Shown here: positions 7,741 to 15,702 of the stretch, one piece after another
Layout: each line of letters begins with the position of its first letter
Position numbering within the stretch: the stretch's first letter is position 1
Origin: Phycisphaeraceae bacterium
GTDB taxonomy: Bacteria > Planctomycetota > Phycisphaerae > Phycisphaerales > UBA1924
Length of the DNA: 64,000 nucleotides
NCBI GenBank assembly: GCA_015200025.1
Contig: CP054186.1
Span: 496,001-560,000, forward strand
Direction of reading: 5' to 3'
Position numbers and translations under genes: made by a program
The notes under the pieces: model-generated
Seen by the model: the letters and a program-made list of their open reading frames with translations, nothing else
Told to the model about the DNA's origin: nothing
The model's database searches: none

Positions 7741-10104
7741 CTACGGCCTCACCCCGGGCATCACCACGTCCCCGCGCCGAGACGCCGGCGTCACCTCCAG
7801 ACGCTCAACCCGCCCGCCGCGGTACTCGACCTCGACCACCGTCCGCCCGGGCGCGTGCAGCCGGAACGACACGTCCCACCCCGCAGGCCACGCCGGCAAC
7901 AGCAGGATCTTCCCATCCGGCGTCGGCTGCAGCAGCATCAGGTGCGTCTGGTTCATGATGTTGGCCCCGTGGCATTGATCCGGGAGCCAATCGAAGTTCG
8001 GGCCCCACATCGCCGGGAAACGGTGCGCCGCGTTCGAGTGGCCCAGCCTCGCCACCAACTGCTCCCGCGCCTCCTCCGTCAACCCCAGGCACGCCGCAAA
8101 GATCCCATCCTGCGTCCACCCGCGGTCCGCCCGGTCGTGACGGTGCCGGTACGCCGCCAGCGCGTGCTCGAGCCCAGGACGCCCCAGCCCGTGCGTCCCG
8201 AACGGCCACACCGTGTACAACTCCGGCGTCTCCACGTTGTTCCGCTGATCCTTGTACCGCTCCGCGGGCGCGATCATCATCACCCCGCCCCGCTCCCGCA
8301 CCGGAACCTCCGGCGTCGCCCGCTTCACCCGATCCCACAGCGCACGGTCCTCGTCCCCGCCGATCCCCTCAGGCAACGACAGCAACCGATCGCACACCGC
8401 GTGCAGCCCCGCCAGGCACGGCGTGTCGTTCACCACCCCGTGCCAATACGTCTCGAGCGACTGCGTCGGCGTGATCACCAGCCGCCCACGCCCGTCACGA
8501 CCGAACCGCGAATCGAAATACCGCAGCGTCTCCCTCGCCATCGGCAACGCCCGCTCACGCAGGAACCCCTCGTCCCCCGTGTACACCGCGTGATCCAGCA
8601 TCAAGAGTGTCAACTCCAGCGACGGGTTCCACGCCCACTGCCACCACGGGCACGGCGAGATATCCCCCGCCGCCAGCCCCTCCCGAGACCACCCGTAATC
8701 CCCGTTCGCGTACGACGCGAACGTCGTCATCGTCTCGGACCAATACACGCCCCCGGCCGCGTAATAGAGCTTCGTACGCGCCATCGACGCCGGCAACGCG
8801 TCCTCGTAATACCGGAACAGCGGGTCCATCAGGTCGAAATCACCCGCCGGCATCATCGCGTGGTACGGCAGCCTCGTGTTCTGCCACCAGAACGAACCCC
8901 CCCACTTCCGCCAATCCGCGTCGTACGGCTGCCCCTGCGTGTGCACCGGCTCGACCGTGAAGATCGACCCGTTGAACTTGATCGGATACCGCCCGCTCCC
9001 GTCCCGCGGCCCGCCGCCGCACGCGTTCACCCACCGCTGCAACGCGTACGCCCGCATCAGCCTCGACGCGGGCTCGGGATCGCTCCACCGCCCACCGGCT
9101 TTCGCCCCGGGCGGGTCGCCCGACACGATCACCCACGACCGCCCCCAGAACGACGACCACCACGCCGCGTTCGTCTCCCTCGCCTCGCGCGCCGACGGGG
9201 ACCGCGCCGACGCGCCCCGCACCGCCTCGCGCCACGCCTCCGCCGAGGCGTCCTGCGCCGACCGCGTCGTCACCCTCAACTCAAAGGCGGAGACCGGCCG
9301 CGTGCTGTCCAGCGTGCTGACCCCAACCGCGGGCATCGCCGACCCGTCCGCGTCCCCCTCGAGACGCCCCCCGAACGTCCGGTGGAGCAGCGGGTCGCGG
9401 AAGAACTCCCGGATCGGCCCCAAACCCTGGTGCTCCAGCGTGACCGGGACCACCGAGTGCCCGTTACGGTGGAACCACTCGACCGCGTCGCGCCCACCCT
9501 CCCGGGACACGCCCACCACGTCCGCCGACTCCCACGCGTGCGCCCGCCGGACCTCCGCCGGCGCGTCCCGCATCGTCCAGCTCGACGCCAACTCCGTGTC
9601 GTCCGAAAAGTCTTTCCTCCCCGTGCGCCACGTCTCCACCGACGCGACCACCCGCGCCGCCGACCCCAGCGCCCCCTCGACCCGCACCTGATCGACCCCG
9701 GGCACCACATAGATCGTCACCGTCGACCGACCCCCACCCACCCCACCCACCGCCCCACCCACCGCCCCTTCCCCCGACGGCCCCGACACCTCGATCACCC
9801 CCTCGCGCAGCCTCAGCGCTTGCCGGAACCCCGGCCCCGCGAACGGGCTGGGGTCCAGCACCACCCGCACCCGCGCGAGTTTCAGAAGCCGGTCCGTCTC
9901 GCTCCACGCATCCGTCCGCGACAGCAGCGCGACCACCGCCCCGTCCCTCTCGACCCAGACGTTCGCCCCGACCGTCCCGTTCCCGATGGGCATCGACCCG
10001 GCGCTGTCGCCCGAAGGCGACGACCACACCACGTCGCACCGGTCCATCTCCGGCGGCGCACCACCACACAGCGCCGCGGCCGAAACCACGCTCGCAATCA
10101 GCAT
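7741..10104 (-). CDS. Secreted DUF5703 glycoside hydrolase-like protein (GH95-like fold)
   Basis: Predicted exported carbohydrate-active enzyme of 787 aa. A short signal peptide (MLIASVVSAAALCGG) precedes a DUF5703 N-terminal domain containing GSMPIGNGTVGANVWVERDG. It is followed by an alpha/alpha-barrel region with aromatic-rich motifs such as SFWWQNTRLPYHAMMPAGD, WNPSLELTLLMLDHAVYTGD and TPTQSLETYWHGVVND. The C-terminal beta domain (KILLLPAWPAGWDVSFRLHAPG) is typical of GH95-type enzymes. Catalytic residues have not been assigned here, and a fucosidase or galactosidase activity is only a family-level guess. The ATG at 10104 is preceded by TAAACT at 6 nt. It lies 36 bp downstream of ndk, also on the minus strand. 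Confidence 0.83.
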   Translation of the reverse strand: MLIASVVSAAALCGGAPPEMDRCDVVWSSPSGDSAGSMPIGNGTVGANVWVERDGAVVALLSRTDAWSETDRLLKLARVRVVLDPSPFAGPGFRQALRLREGVIEVSGPSGEGAVGGAVGGVGGGRSTVTIYVVPGVDQVRVEGALGSAARVVASVETWRTGRKDFSDDTELASSWTMRDAPAEVRRAHAWESADVVGVSREGGRDAVEWFHRNGHSVVPVTLEHQGLGPIREFFRDPLLHRTFGGRLEGDADGSAMPAVGVSTLDSTRPVSAFELRVTTRSAQDASAEAWREAVRGASARSPSAREARETNAAWWSSFWGRSWVIVSGDPPGAKAGGRWSDPEPASRLMRAYALQRWVNACGGGPRDGSGRYPIKFNGSIFTVEPVHTQGQPYDADWRKWGGSFWWQNTRLPYHAMMPAGDFDLMDPLFRYYEDALPASMARTKLYYAAGGVYWSETMTTFASYANGDYGWSREGLAAGDISPCPWWQWAWNPSLELTLLMLDHAVYTGDEGFLRERALPMARETLRYFDSRFGRDGRGRLVITPTQSLETYWHGVVNDTPCLAGLHAVCDRLLSLPEGIGGDEDRALWDRVKRATPEVPVRERGGVMMIAPAERYKDQRNNVETPELYTVWPFGTHGLGRPGLEHALAAYRHRHDRADRGWTQDGIFAACLGLTEEAREQLVARLGHSNAAHRFPAMWGPNFDWLPDQCHGANIMNQTHLMLLQPTPDGKILLLPAWPAGWDVSFRLHAPGRTVVEVEYRGGRVERLEVTPASRRGDVVMPGVRP

Positions 10105-10116
10105 CCGCCCAGTTTA
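10105..10116 (-). promoter_or_regulatory. -10 TANNNT hexamer, leaderless-type start
   Basis: TAAACT (10116 to 10111, minus strand) lies 6 nt before the ATG at 10104. It sits in the 36-bp gap after ndk, so the hydrolase may be transcribed separately. Confidence 0.5.
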
Positions 10117-10140
10117 CCGCGCCAACGACCCCGGGCCGGC

Positions 10141-10611
10141 TTACTCCGGCTTCCCGCCCGAGTGGTCGTACACCCACGCGTCCCCGTGCCGCGGCCAGCC
10201 GATCACCTCGCCCGCCGCGAAGAACAGCCTGAGCTCCCGCTCCGCCGCCTCGGGGCTGTCCGACCCATGGATCAGGTTGAAGCTGTTCGACACCCCGAAG
10301 TCACCCCGGATGGTCCCCGGCGCCGCCTTCGAACCGAACGTCGCCCCCATCATCCCACGCGCGATCGTGATCGCGCCGATCCCCCGAACCGCCAACACCA
10401 GCACCGGGCTCGACGTCATGAACTTCACCAGCCCGTCGTAGAACGGCTTGCCCTTGTGCGACTCGTAGTGCGTCGCCGCCAACTGCGGCGAGATCTGCGT
10501 CAGCTTCGCGCCCACGATCTGCAGCCCCTTCTGCTCAAAGCGGGAGATGATCGCCCCCATCAGCCCCCGCTGCACCGCGTCGGGCTTCAGAATGATCAGC
10601 GTCGTTTCCAT
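10141..10611 (-). CDS. ndk: Nucleoside-diphosphate kinase
   Basis: Transfers the gamma phosphate of ATP to NDPs through a phosphohistidine, keeping NTP and dNTP pools balanced in the cytoplasm. The 156-aa protein opens METTLIILKPDAVQRGLMG and carries the diagnostic active-site motif NLIHGSDS (catalytic His115), followed by the conserved AAERELRLFF. Length is about 10-15 residues above the usual 140-150, with a short C-terminal tail WVYDHSGGKPE. The start has a strong AGGAGG ribosome binding site about 9 nt upstream, so this gene is leadered. It is divergent from the dehydrogenase at 10748. Identification is firm. Confidence 0.96.
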   Translation of the reverse strand: METTLIILKPDAVQRGLMGAIISRFEQKGLQIVGAKLTQISPQLAATHYESHKGKPFYDGLVKFMTSSPVLVLAVRGIGAITIARGMMGATFGSKAAPGTIRGDFGVSNSFNLIHGSDSPEAAERELRLFFAAGEVIGWPRHGDAWVYDHSGGKPE

Positions 10612-10734
10612 CGGTCAAGGCCTCCTCGAATCCGGCCCCGATCGGTGCGTCCCGACCGGGCGCCAGGGCCGCAATAGTAGGTCGCCCGCCGCCCCGGACG
10701 CCCGCACAAGCCACCCCCCGACGCCACCGCGGTC

Positions 10735-10747
10735 TACCCTTCCCCCG
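10735..10747 (+). promoter_or_regulatory. -10 TANNNT hexamer, leaderless-type start
   Basis: TACCCT at 10735-10740 lies 7 nt before the ATG at 10748. The spacer TCCCCCG has no ribosome binding site. Confidence 0.5.
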
Positions 10748-11752
10748 ATGAAAGTCGCCGTCTTCAGCACCAAGCCCTTCGAACGCGACCCCCTCGCCTC
10801 GGCCCTCGCCCCCCGCCACGAGCCCCGTTTCCTCGAGCCGGGGCTCCACGCCGCCACCGCACCCCTCGCCTCAGGCTGCAGCGCCGTCTGCGCCTTCGTC
10901 AACGACCGCCTCGACGCCCCGTGCCTCGACGCACTCGCCGCGCTGAACATCCGACACGTCGCCCTCCGCTCCGCCGGGTTCAACAACGTCGACCTCCCCG
11001 CCGCCCAGCGCCACGGCATCACCGTCGCCCGTGTCCCGGCCTACTCACCCCACGCCGTCGCCGAGCACGCCGCCGCCCTCCTTCTCACCCTCAACCGAAA
11101 GACACACCGCGCCTTCAACCGCGTCCGCGAGCAGAACTTCGCCCTCGACGGGCTCGTCGGGTTCGACCTCCACGCCAAGTCCGCCGGCGTCGTCGGCACC
11201 GGCAAAATCGGCGCCCGCTTCGCACGCATCATGCTCGGCTTCGGCTGCCGCGTCCTCGCCTCCGACCCCGCCCCAGACCCCGAGCTCCTCCGCCTCGGCG
11301 TCGAGTACCTCCCCCTCCGCGACCTCCTCGCCGCTTCCGACATCGTCTCCCTCCACTGCCCGCTCACCCCCGCCACACGCCACCTCATCGACGCCAAGGC
11401 CCTCGCCGCCATGAAACCCTCCGCCGTCCTCATCAACACCGGCCGCGGCGCCCTCGTCGACACCCGCGCCCTCATCGCCGCCCTCAAGCAGGGCCGCCCC
11501 GCCGCCGTCGGCCTCGACGTCTACGAGGAAGAAGCCGACCTCTTCTTCCGTGACCTCTCGGGCGAAATCCTCCAGGACGACGTCTTCGCCCGACTCATGA
11601 CCTTCCCCAACGTCCTCATCACCGCCCACCAGGGTTTCCTCACCCGCGAAGCCCTCGCCAACATCGCCGCCACCACCGCCGACAACCTCGACGGCTTCGA
11701 ACGCGGCTCACCCCCCGAGCCCAACCTCGTCACGCCCAGTCTCTTCGCCTGA
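10748..11752 (+). CDS. D-2-hydroxyacid dehydrogenase, D-lactate dehydrogenase (LdhA) type
   Basis: NAD-dependent reduction of a 2-oxoacid, most likely pyruvate to D-lactate. The 334-aa protein starts MKVAVFSTKPFERD as LdhA enzymes do. It has the substrate motif ALRSAGFNNVD, the Rossmann glycine motif GVVGTGKIGARFA, and the catalytic triad in INTGRGALVD (Arg), VGLDVYEEE (Glu) and ITAHQGFLT (His). The LdhA-specific insertion DLFFRDLSGEILQDDVFARL is present, which favours D-lactate dehydrogenase over other family members. The start is the ATG at 10748, supported by TACCCT 7 nt upstream; the open frame extends back to 10547 but overlaps the ndk promoter. It is probably monocistronic and used in fermentation or redox balancing. 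Confidence 0.88.
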   Translation: MKVAVFSTKPFERDPLASALAPRHEPRFLEPGLHAATAPLASGCSAVCAFVNDRLDAPCLDALAALNIRHVALRSAGFNNVDLPAAQRHGITVARVPAYSPHAVAEHAAALLLTLNRKTHRAFNRVREQNFALDGLVGFDLHAKSAGVVGTGKIGARFARIMLGFGCRVLASDPAPDPELLRLGVEYLPLRDLLAASDIVSLHCPLTPATRHLIDAKALAAMKPSAVLINTGRGALVDTRALIAALKQGRPAAVGLDVYEEEADLFFRDLSGEILQDDVFARLMTFPNVLITAHQGFLTREALANIAATTADNLDGFERGSPPEPNLVTPSLFA

Positions 11753-11784
11753 TCCACACCACCGCGCCGGGACGCCCCCTCGGG

Positions 11785-11796
11785 TACGCTGCCCAC
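11785..11796 (+). promoter_or_regulatory. -10 TANNNT hexamer, leaderless-type start
   Basis: TACGCT at 11785-11790 lies 6 nt before the ATG at 11797 of the GH5 gene. The spacer GCCCAC has no ribosome binding site. Confidence 0.5.
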
Positions 11797-13020
11797 ATGC
11801 TGACCACTCGCCGGACGTGCCTCGCCGTTCTCTCGGCCGGCCTCGCCTCGCTCACGCCGATCCTCGCCGCACACCCGGCACCGCCCGACGACCCCACGGG
11901 CCCCCCAAAGATCGTCCTCGACCGCCTCGCCAAAGGCATCAACCTCTCCCACTGGTTCTGGATCCCCCACGGCGGGCCTTCACGCTTCGCGCACCCCTCG
12001 ACCTTCACCGCCGACGACGCCAAGACCCTCCGCGCCTGGGGCCTCACCCACGCCCGCCTCCCCATCGACCCCGGCTTCTTCTTCGACCCCGCCGACCCGA
12101 CCCGACTCAAGCCCGACGCGGCCTCTCGCCTCGACGACGCCCTCGCCCTCCTCCACGACGCGGGCCTCCTCGTCGTCCTCGATTTCCACGCCCTGGGCAC
12201 ACCCACCGCCGACCGCTACGAGGCCCACCTCCGCCCGACCCACCCCGACGCCCAGCAACGCCTCGACGAGTACCTCGCCCAATGGCGAGCCCTCGCCACG
12301 CACACCGCCGCACGCGACCCTTCGCGCCTGGTCTTCGAGCCCATGAACGAGCCCGTCTTCGAGGGCGCCCCGGGCCGCTGGGACGAGATCCAGCCCAAGG
12401 TCATCGCCCAGATCCGCGCCGCCGCCCCGCGCCACACCATCCTCGCCACCGGCTCGGGCTGGGGCGGCATCGACGGGCTCACCAGGCTGCAGCCCCTCGA
12501 CGACCCCAACCTCGTCTATTCCTTCCACTTCTACGAGCCCATGACCTTCACCCACCAGGGCGCCGCCTGGGGCGCCCCCAACTGGAAAAACCTCGCCAAC
12601 ATCCCTTACCCCGCCTCCCCCGAGAATATCGGCCCCGCCCTCGAATCCATGACCCACCAACGCGGGCGAGACGAGGCCCGCTGGTACGCCGACCAGCGCT
12701 GGAACGCCGCGAAAATCACCGACCACATCGCCAAGGCCCGCGCGTGGTCCAACGCCCACGCCCGCCCCGTCTACTGCGGCGAGTTCGGCGCCTACACCAA
12801 CGCCCCACGCCACGACCGCCTCGTCTGGATCACCGACGTCCGCACCGCCCTCGAAGCCAACGCCATCGGCTGGGCCATGTGGGACTACAGCGGCGGGTTC
12901 CGCCTCGTCGAATCCGAACTCGCCCCGCGCGCCATCGACCGCGCCGTCGCCGGCGCCCTCGGGCTCACCCCGCCCGTCACCCCGCCCGTCGCCCCCCCGC
13001 CGCCCGTGCCGCCGCGGTGA
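11797..13020 (+). CDS. Secreted glycoside hydrolase family 5 (cellulase-like)
   Basis: Exported beta-glycanase of 407 aa, probably acting on beta-1,4-glucan or a related polymer. The N terminus MLTTRRTCLAVLSAGLASLT with an early Arg pair could be a Tat or Sec signal. The TIM barrel begins at LAKGINLSHWFWIP, typical of GH5. The acid/base sits in RLVFEPMNEP (about residue 184) and the nucleophile in VYCGEFGAY (about residue 328). Other support comes from the FHFYEP motif and the WAMWDYSGGF near the end. A Pro-rich tail (TPPVTPPVAPPPPVPP) may link to the cell surface. The start has TACGCT 6 nt upstream and no ribosome binding site. The gene converges on the dockerin protein with a 3-bp gap, so the two messages must overlap. 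Confidence 0.88.
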   Translation: MLTTRRTCLAVLSAGLASLTPILAAHPAPPDDPTGPPKIVLDRLAKGINLSHWFWIPHGGPSRFAHPSTFTADDAKTLRAWGLTHARLPIDPGFFFDPADPTRLKPDAASRLDDALALLHDAGLLVVLDFHALGTPTADRYEAHLRPTHPDAQQRLDEYLAQWRALATHTAARDPSRLVFEPMNEPVFEGAPGRWDEIQPKVIAQIRAAAPRHTILATGSGWGGIDGLTRLQPLDDPNLVYSFHFYEPMTFTHQGAAWGAPNWKNLANIPYPASPENIGPALESMTHQRGRDEARWYADQRWNAAKITDHIAKARAWSNAHARPVYCGEFGAYTNAPRHDRLVWITDVRTALEANAIGWAMWDYSGGFRLVESELAPRAIDRAVAGALGLTPPVTPPVAPPPPVPPR

Positions 13021-13023
13021 GCC

Positions 13024-14133
13024 TCAGCACCCCGCGTCGAACGCGTCCACGTAATCCTGGAAATCAAAGAAGTCCACGAACCCGTCGCGGTTGAAGTCGC
13101 TGTCACGCCCCGGCGGGCACTCGAACCCCTCGAAGCAGTCCACGAACGCCGCGAAATCAAAGAAGTCCACGAACCCGTCGTCGTTGAAGTCCGCCGGGCA
13201 CCGGGGCCCGGTCAGGCTCCCGTACAACTCCATGTAAAAGTCCGACCAAGGCACCCCGCCGAACGACCGCGTGCTGTGATAATTAATCGGCAGCCCCGAC
13301 ACCTGCCCCACCGCGTTGAACCAGTCGAACGCGTCCTCCGTCCCGTACGCGAACGGGAACCCCGACCCGCCACCGTCGAGCCCCAGCACCAGCTGCGGCC
13401 CGATGTACGACCTCGGCACCGGCACCGGGTTCCGCTCGTCCGTGTCCTGGTTCTGCAGGAACTGGTAATAGAACCCAAAGTCCGTCCGCCCGTCCCCGTC
13501 CTCATCACGCCCCGAGACCGTGAACTCCCGCCCCGTCCCGCCCAGGTCGATCAGGTACACCCACCCGTTGTTCGTCGAGTTCACCCCGTTAAGGTCCCGG
13601 ATCCGCTCGTTCATGATAAACGCCCGGTCCGGGTCGTTGAACCCGTTCTCGCTCGACATAAACCCCACCAGCAGGTCCAGCCCGTACACCGTCGGGTCCA
13701 CGTCGGGGTTCGCCGCCGTCGCCCGGATCACCCCGTTGGGCCCCACGCCCAGCCCGTACGCCACCGCGAACGCGTCCACGTACACGCCCTCGGTGATATC
13801 GCCCCAGTCCACGCACGCCGCCACGTACTGCTGACGCCCGTCCGTCCGCGCCGGGCCCGACTGATACAACACCGCGTTCTCGTTCCCCGCGCGGTCGTTG
13901 TTCATCCACAGCGGCTCGCCCTGCCGGGGCGACATCCCGAACACCACCCGCGTCCCGCTCGCCACGTGCACGTACACCAGCCCCGACGAGCCGACCACCC
14001 CAACCTCCTCGCCCGCCCCGCCCACCACCACCACCGGCTCCGCGGCGAGCAGCCCCGTGGGCCAAATCGCGGCCGCCGCCACACCCGCCGACACGAGCAA
14101 CGTCAGCCCCGAATACGCACTGTGACGCGACAT
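13024..14133 (-). CDS. Secreted protein with tandem GC-type dockerin repeats (I)
   Basis: Exported protein of 369 aa whose main domain I do not recognise. A signal peptide (MSRHSAYSGLTLLVSAGVAA) leads into a region with many Asn, Asp and Gly residues that looks like a secreted beta-rich fold. The last 60 residues hold two EF-hand-like dockerin repeats, DFNDDGFVDFFDFAAFVDCF and DFNRDGFVDFFDFQDYVDAF, each with a calcium-loop pattern, ending in a terminal Cys as is common in planctomycetes. These repeats usually dock secreted enzymes to scaffolds or surfaces. Start choice: ATG at 14133 has GGAGGAGG 8 nt upstream; the longer open frame to 14256 runs through a simple repeat. No cohesin-like partner is visible in the window. 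Confidence 0.82.
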   Translation of the reverse strand: MSRHSAYSGLTLLVSAGVAAAAIWPTGLLAAEPVVVVGGAGEEVGVVGSSGLVYVHVASGTRVVFGMSPRQGEPLWMNNDRAGNENAVLYQSGPARTDGRQQYVAACVDWGDITEGVYVDAFAVAYGLGVGPNGVIRATAANPDVDPTVYGLDLLVGFMSSENGFNDPDRAFIMNERIRDLNGVNSTNNGWVYLIDLGGTGREFTVSGRDEDGDGRTDFGFYYQFLQNQDTDERNPVPVPRSYIGPQLVLGLDGGGSGFPFAYGTEDAFDWFNAVGQVSGLPINYHSTRSFGGVPWSDFYMELYGSLTGPRCPADFNDDGFVDFFDFAAFVDCFEGFECPPGRDSDFNRDGFVDFFDFQDYVDAFDAGC

Positions 14134-14225
14134 CCGTACATCCTCCTCCGTCTCGATCCCTCGCCCGATCCAACCCCACGCACCCACGCCTCGTCTCCAT
14201 ACGCCCCGGCACGCCGGGGTGATCC

Positions 14226-14258
14226 CCACCACCCCACCACCCCACCACCCCACCACCC
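14226..14258. repeat. 8-bp C-rich tandem repeat
   Basis: About four copies of CCACCACC lie in the intergenic space between the two dockerin genes. It is a low-complexity slippage tract with no evident gene. Confidence 0.75.
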
Positions 14259-14273
14259 CGCCCCGGGAAAAGA

Positions 14274-14303
14274 ACCGCCCGCCTGAGTGAACAAGCGGGC
14301 GGT
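14274..14303 (-). terminator. Terminator of dockerin gene II
   Basis: ACCGCCCGC (14274-14282) pairs with GCGGGCGGT (14295-14303) across a 12-nt loop. Read on the minus strand the 9-bp stem is followed by TCTTTTCCC. It lies 60 bp past the stop of the dockerin gene at 14364. Confidence 0.65.
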
Positions 14304-14363
14304 CGATGCGATCATCCGATCAGAGCACAAGCCCGGAGGCCGACGCCCTGATTCGCGGCGCGA

Positions 14364-15491
14364 TCAGCAGCCGGCTTCGAACGCCTCGACGAAGGCGTCG
14401 AGGTCGAAGAAGTCGAGGAAGCCGTCGTCGTTGAAGTCGGCCGAGGGGTCCCCGTTCTCGAAGGCCTCGACGAAGGCGTCGAGGTCGAAGAAGTCGAGGA
14501 AGCCGTCGCCGTTGAAGTCGGCCGGGCAGCCCGGGTCGCCGTCCTTCGCGAACACCGCGAAGCACGCGCCCAGCGGGTTCGGCGCCACGCCGAACGCGTA
14601 GGAGTACGACTCAACGCAGAACGTCGGGTCGTTGATGTCGGCGTCGAAAATCCCGTTGAGGGGATTGTCGTCGTCGTGCTGGACCTCGGTCGAGCGGCCG
14701 ACGCGGTCGAGCAGCTGGACGGGCGTGTTGTGCTCGCCCGTGCCCCACAGCATCGGCTGGACGCCGCCGCCGTCGCCCGCGGCGTCGGCGTGGAGGGTGA
14801 ACGTCGTGCCGTCGAACGACTCGGCGTAGATGAACTCAAAGCCACCCTCGCCGTCGGCGGGGACCGTCAGGAACCCGGCGGGGAGGTTGATCGCGGTGAA
14901 GTACGCCCAACCGCCCGTGATCGGCGGGAGCGCGCCGTAATCGAGAATCACGCCCGAGACAAACCCGTCAACCACGTCCCCGTTGGGCAGGAACAGCCCG
15001 TCGAGCGAGCAGTCGTCCCAGGTGAAGATCGCGATGACCAGTCCGGAGGACGCGAGGGGCTGGTAGGACGCGGCGATGTTCACGTGAGCCACGTCGCCGG
15101 GGACCGCTTCCTGGAAGTCGGACACGAAGTGGGGGTTGAAGTAGTCAGCCCCGAACCACCAACGGTTGCCGGCCCCGACGACGCCGTCGCAACCCGTGCC
15201 GTTCTCCGTGTTCCCGACGAAGCCGACCGGGGGGGCGCCCTCTTCACGGGGGCACTGCTCGAAGCCGTCCCACAGGTACGTGCTCGACGCGCCCTCGCGG
15301 CTCACGGGGTTGAGGTCAACCCAGCCCGAGAGGGGGATGATCTGCCCGTCAGCGCCCTTCATGACCTTCATCGCGCGCTGCGCGGCAACCTTCTCGCCCG
15401 ACCACGGGGCATGCTGCAGACCCGTGCCGGGGTGGGCCAACGCGCAGGTCGCAAAACCCGCGCACGCCACCAATGCAATGCTCTTCTTCAT
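14364..15491 (-). CDS. Secreted protein with tandem GC-type dockerin repeats (II)
   Basis: Exported protein of 375 aa. The signal peptide MKKSIALVACAGFATCALAH is followed by a beta-rich region (about 20-320) with no family I can name. Two almost identical dockerin-type calcium repeats end the protein, DFNGDGFLDFFDLDAFVEAF and DFNDDGFLDFFDLDAFVEAF, then a terminal Cys. The DNA encoding them is a recent 81-bp-period duplication. The ATG at 15491 has a GAGGAG ribosome binding site; the open frame to 15656 has no signal peptide. A promoter with -35 and -10 lies 175 bp upstream. Together with dockerin gene I it forms a same-strand pair, probably surface or biomass-binding proteins. Confidence 0.83.
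   Translation of the reverse strand: MKKSIALVACAGFATCALAHPGTGLQHAPWSGEKVAAQRAMKVMKGADGQIIPLSGWVDLNPVSREGASSTYLWDGFEQCPREEGAPPVGFVGNTENGTGCDGVVGAGNRWWFGADYFNPHFVSDFQEAVPGDVAHVNIAASYQPLASSGLVIAIFTWDDCSLDGLFLPNGDVVDGFVSGVILDYGALPPITGGWAYFTAINLPAGFLTVPADGEGGFEFIYAESFDGTTFTLHADAAGDGGGVQPMLWGTGEHNTPVQLLDRVGRSTEVQHDDDNPLNGIFDADINDPTFCVESYSYAFGVAPNPLGACFAVFAKDGDPGCPADFNGDGFLDFFDLDAFVEAFENGDPSADFNDDGFLDFFDLDAFVEAFEAGC
14383..14524 (-). repeat. 81-bp-period near-identical direct repeat in dockerin gene II
   Basis: Segments 14383-14443 and 14464-14524 (61 bp each) differ at a single base. They encode the two dockerin repeats, so this is a very recent duplication or gene conversion within the gene. Confidence 0.9.
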
Positions 15492-15665
15492 AAAAACTCC
15501 TCTGCACCTTTCACACACACTCCGCCGACCCGCCCCAGAACGGGAATCGAGCCGGCCCCGCGCGGGGCTTCTACGCCGCCGCCCGCGCACTAGCGGGGAC
15601 CGGACGATCAGAAACGACGCACCCACCGGGTCGGTGCGTCCCTCCCGAACGTCCATCCATCATGC

Positions 15666-15693
15666 AGTTTAACGCAAACCCAGACAGACGCAA
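15666..15693 (-). promoter_or_regulatory. Promoter with -35 and -10 upstream of dockerin gene II
   Basis: On the minus strand TTGCGT (15693 to 15688), 16 bp, TAAACT (15671 to 15666). The transcript would have a leader of roughly 165 nt with a GAGGAG site before the ATG at 15491. Confidence 0.5.
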
Positions 15694-15702
15694 GGGAAAT
15701 CC

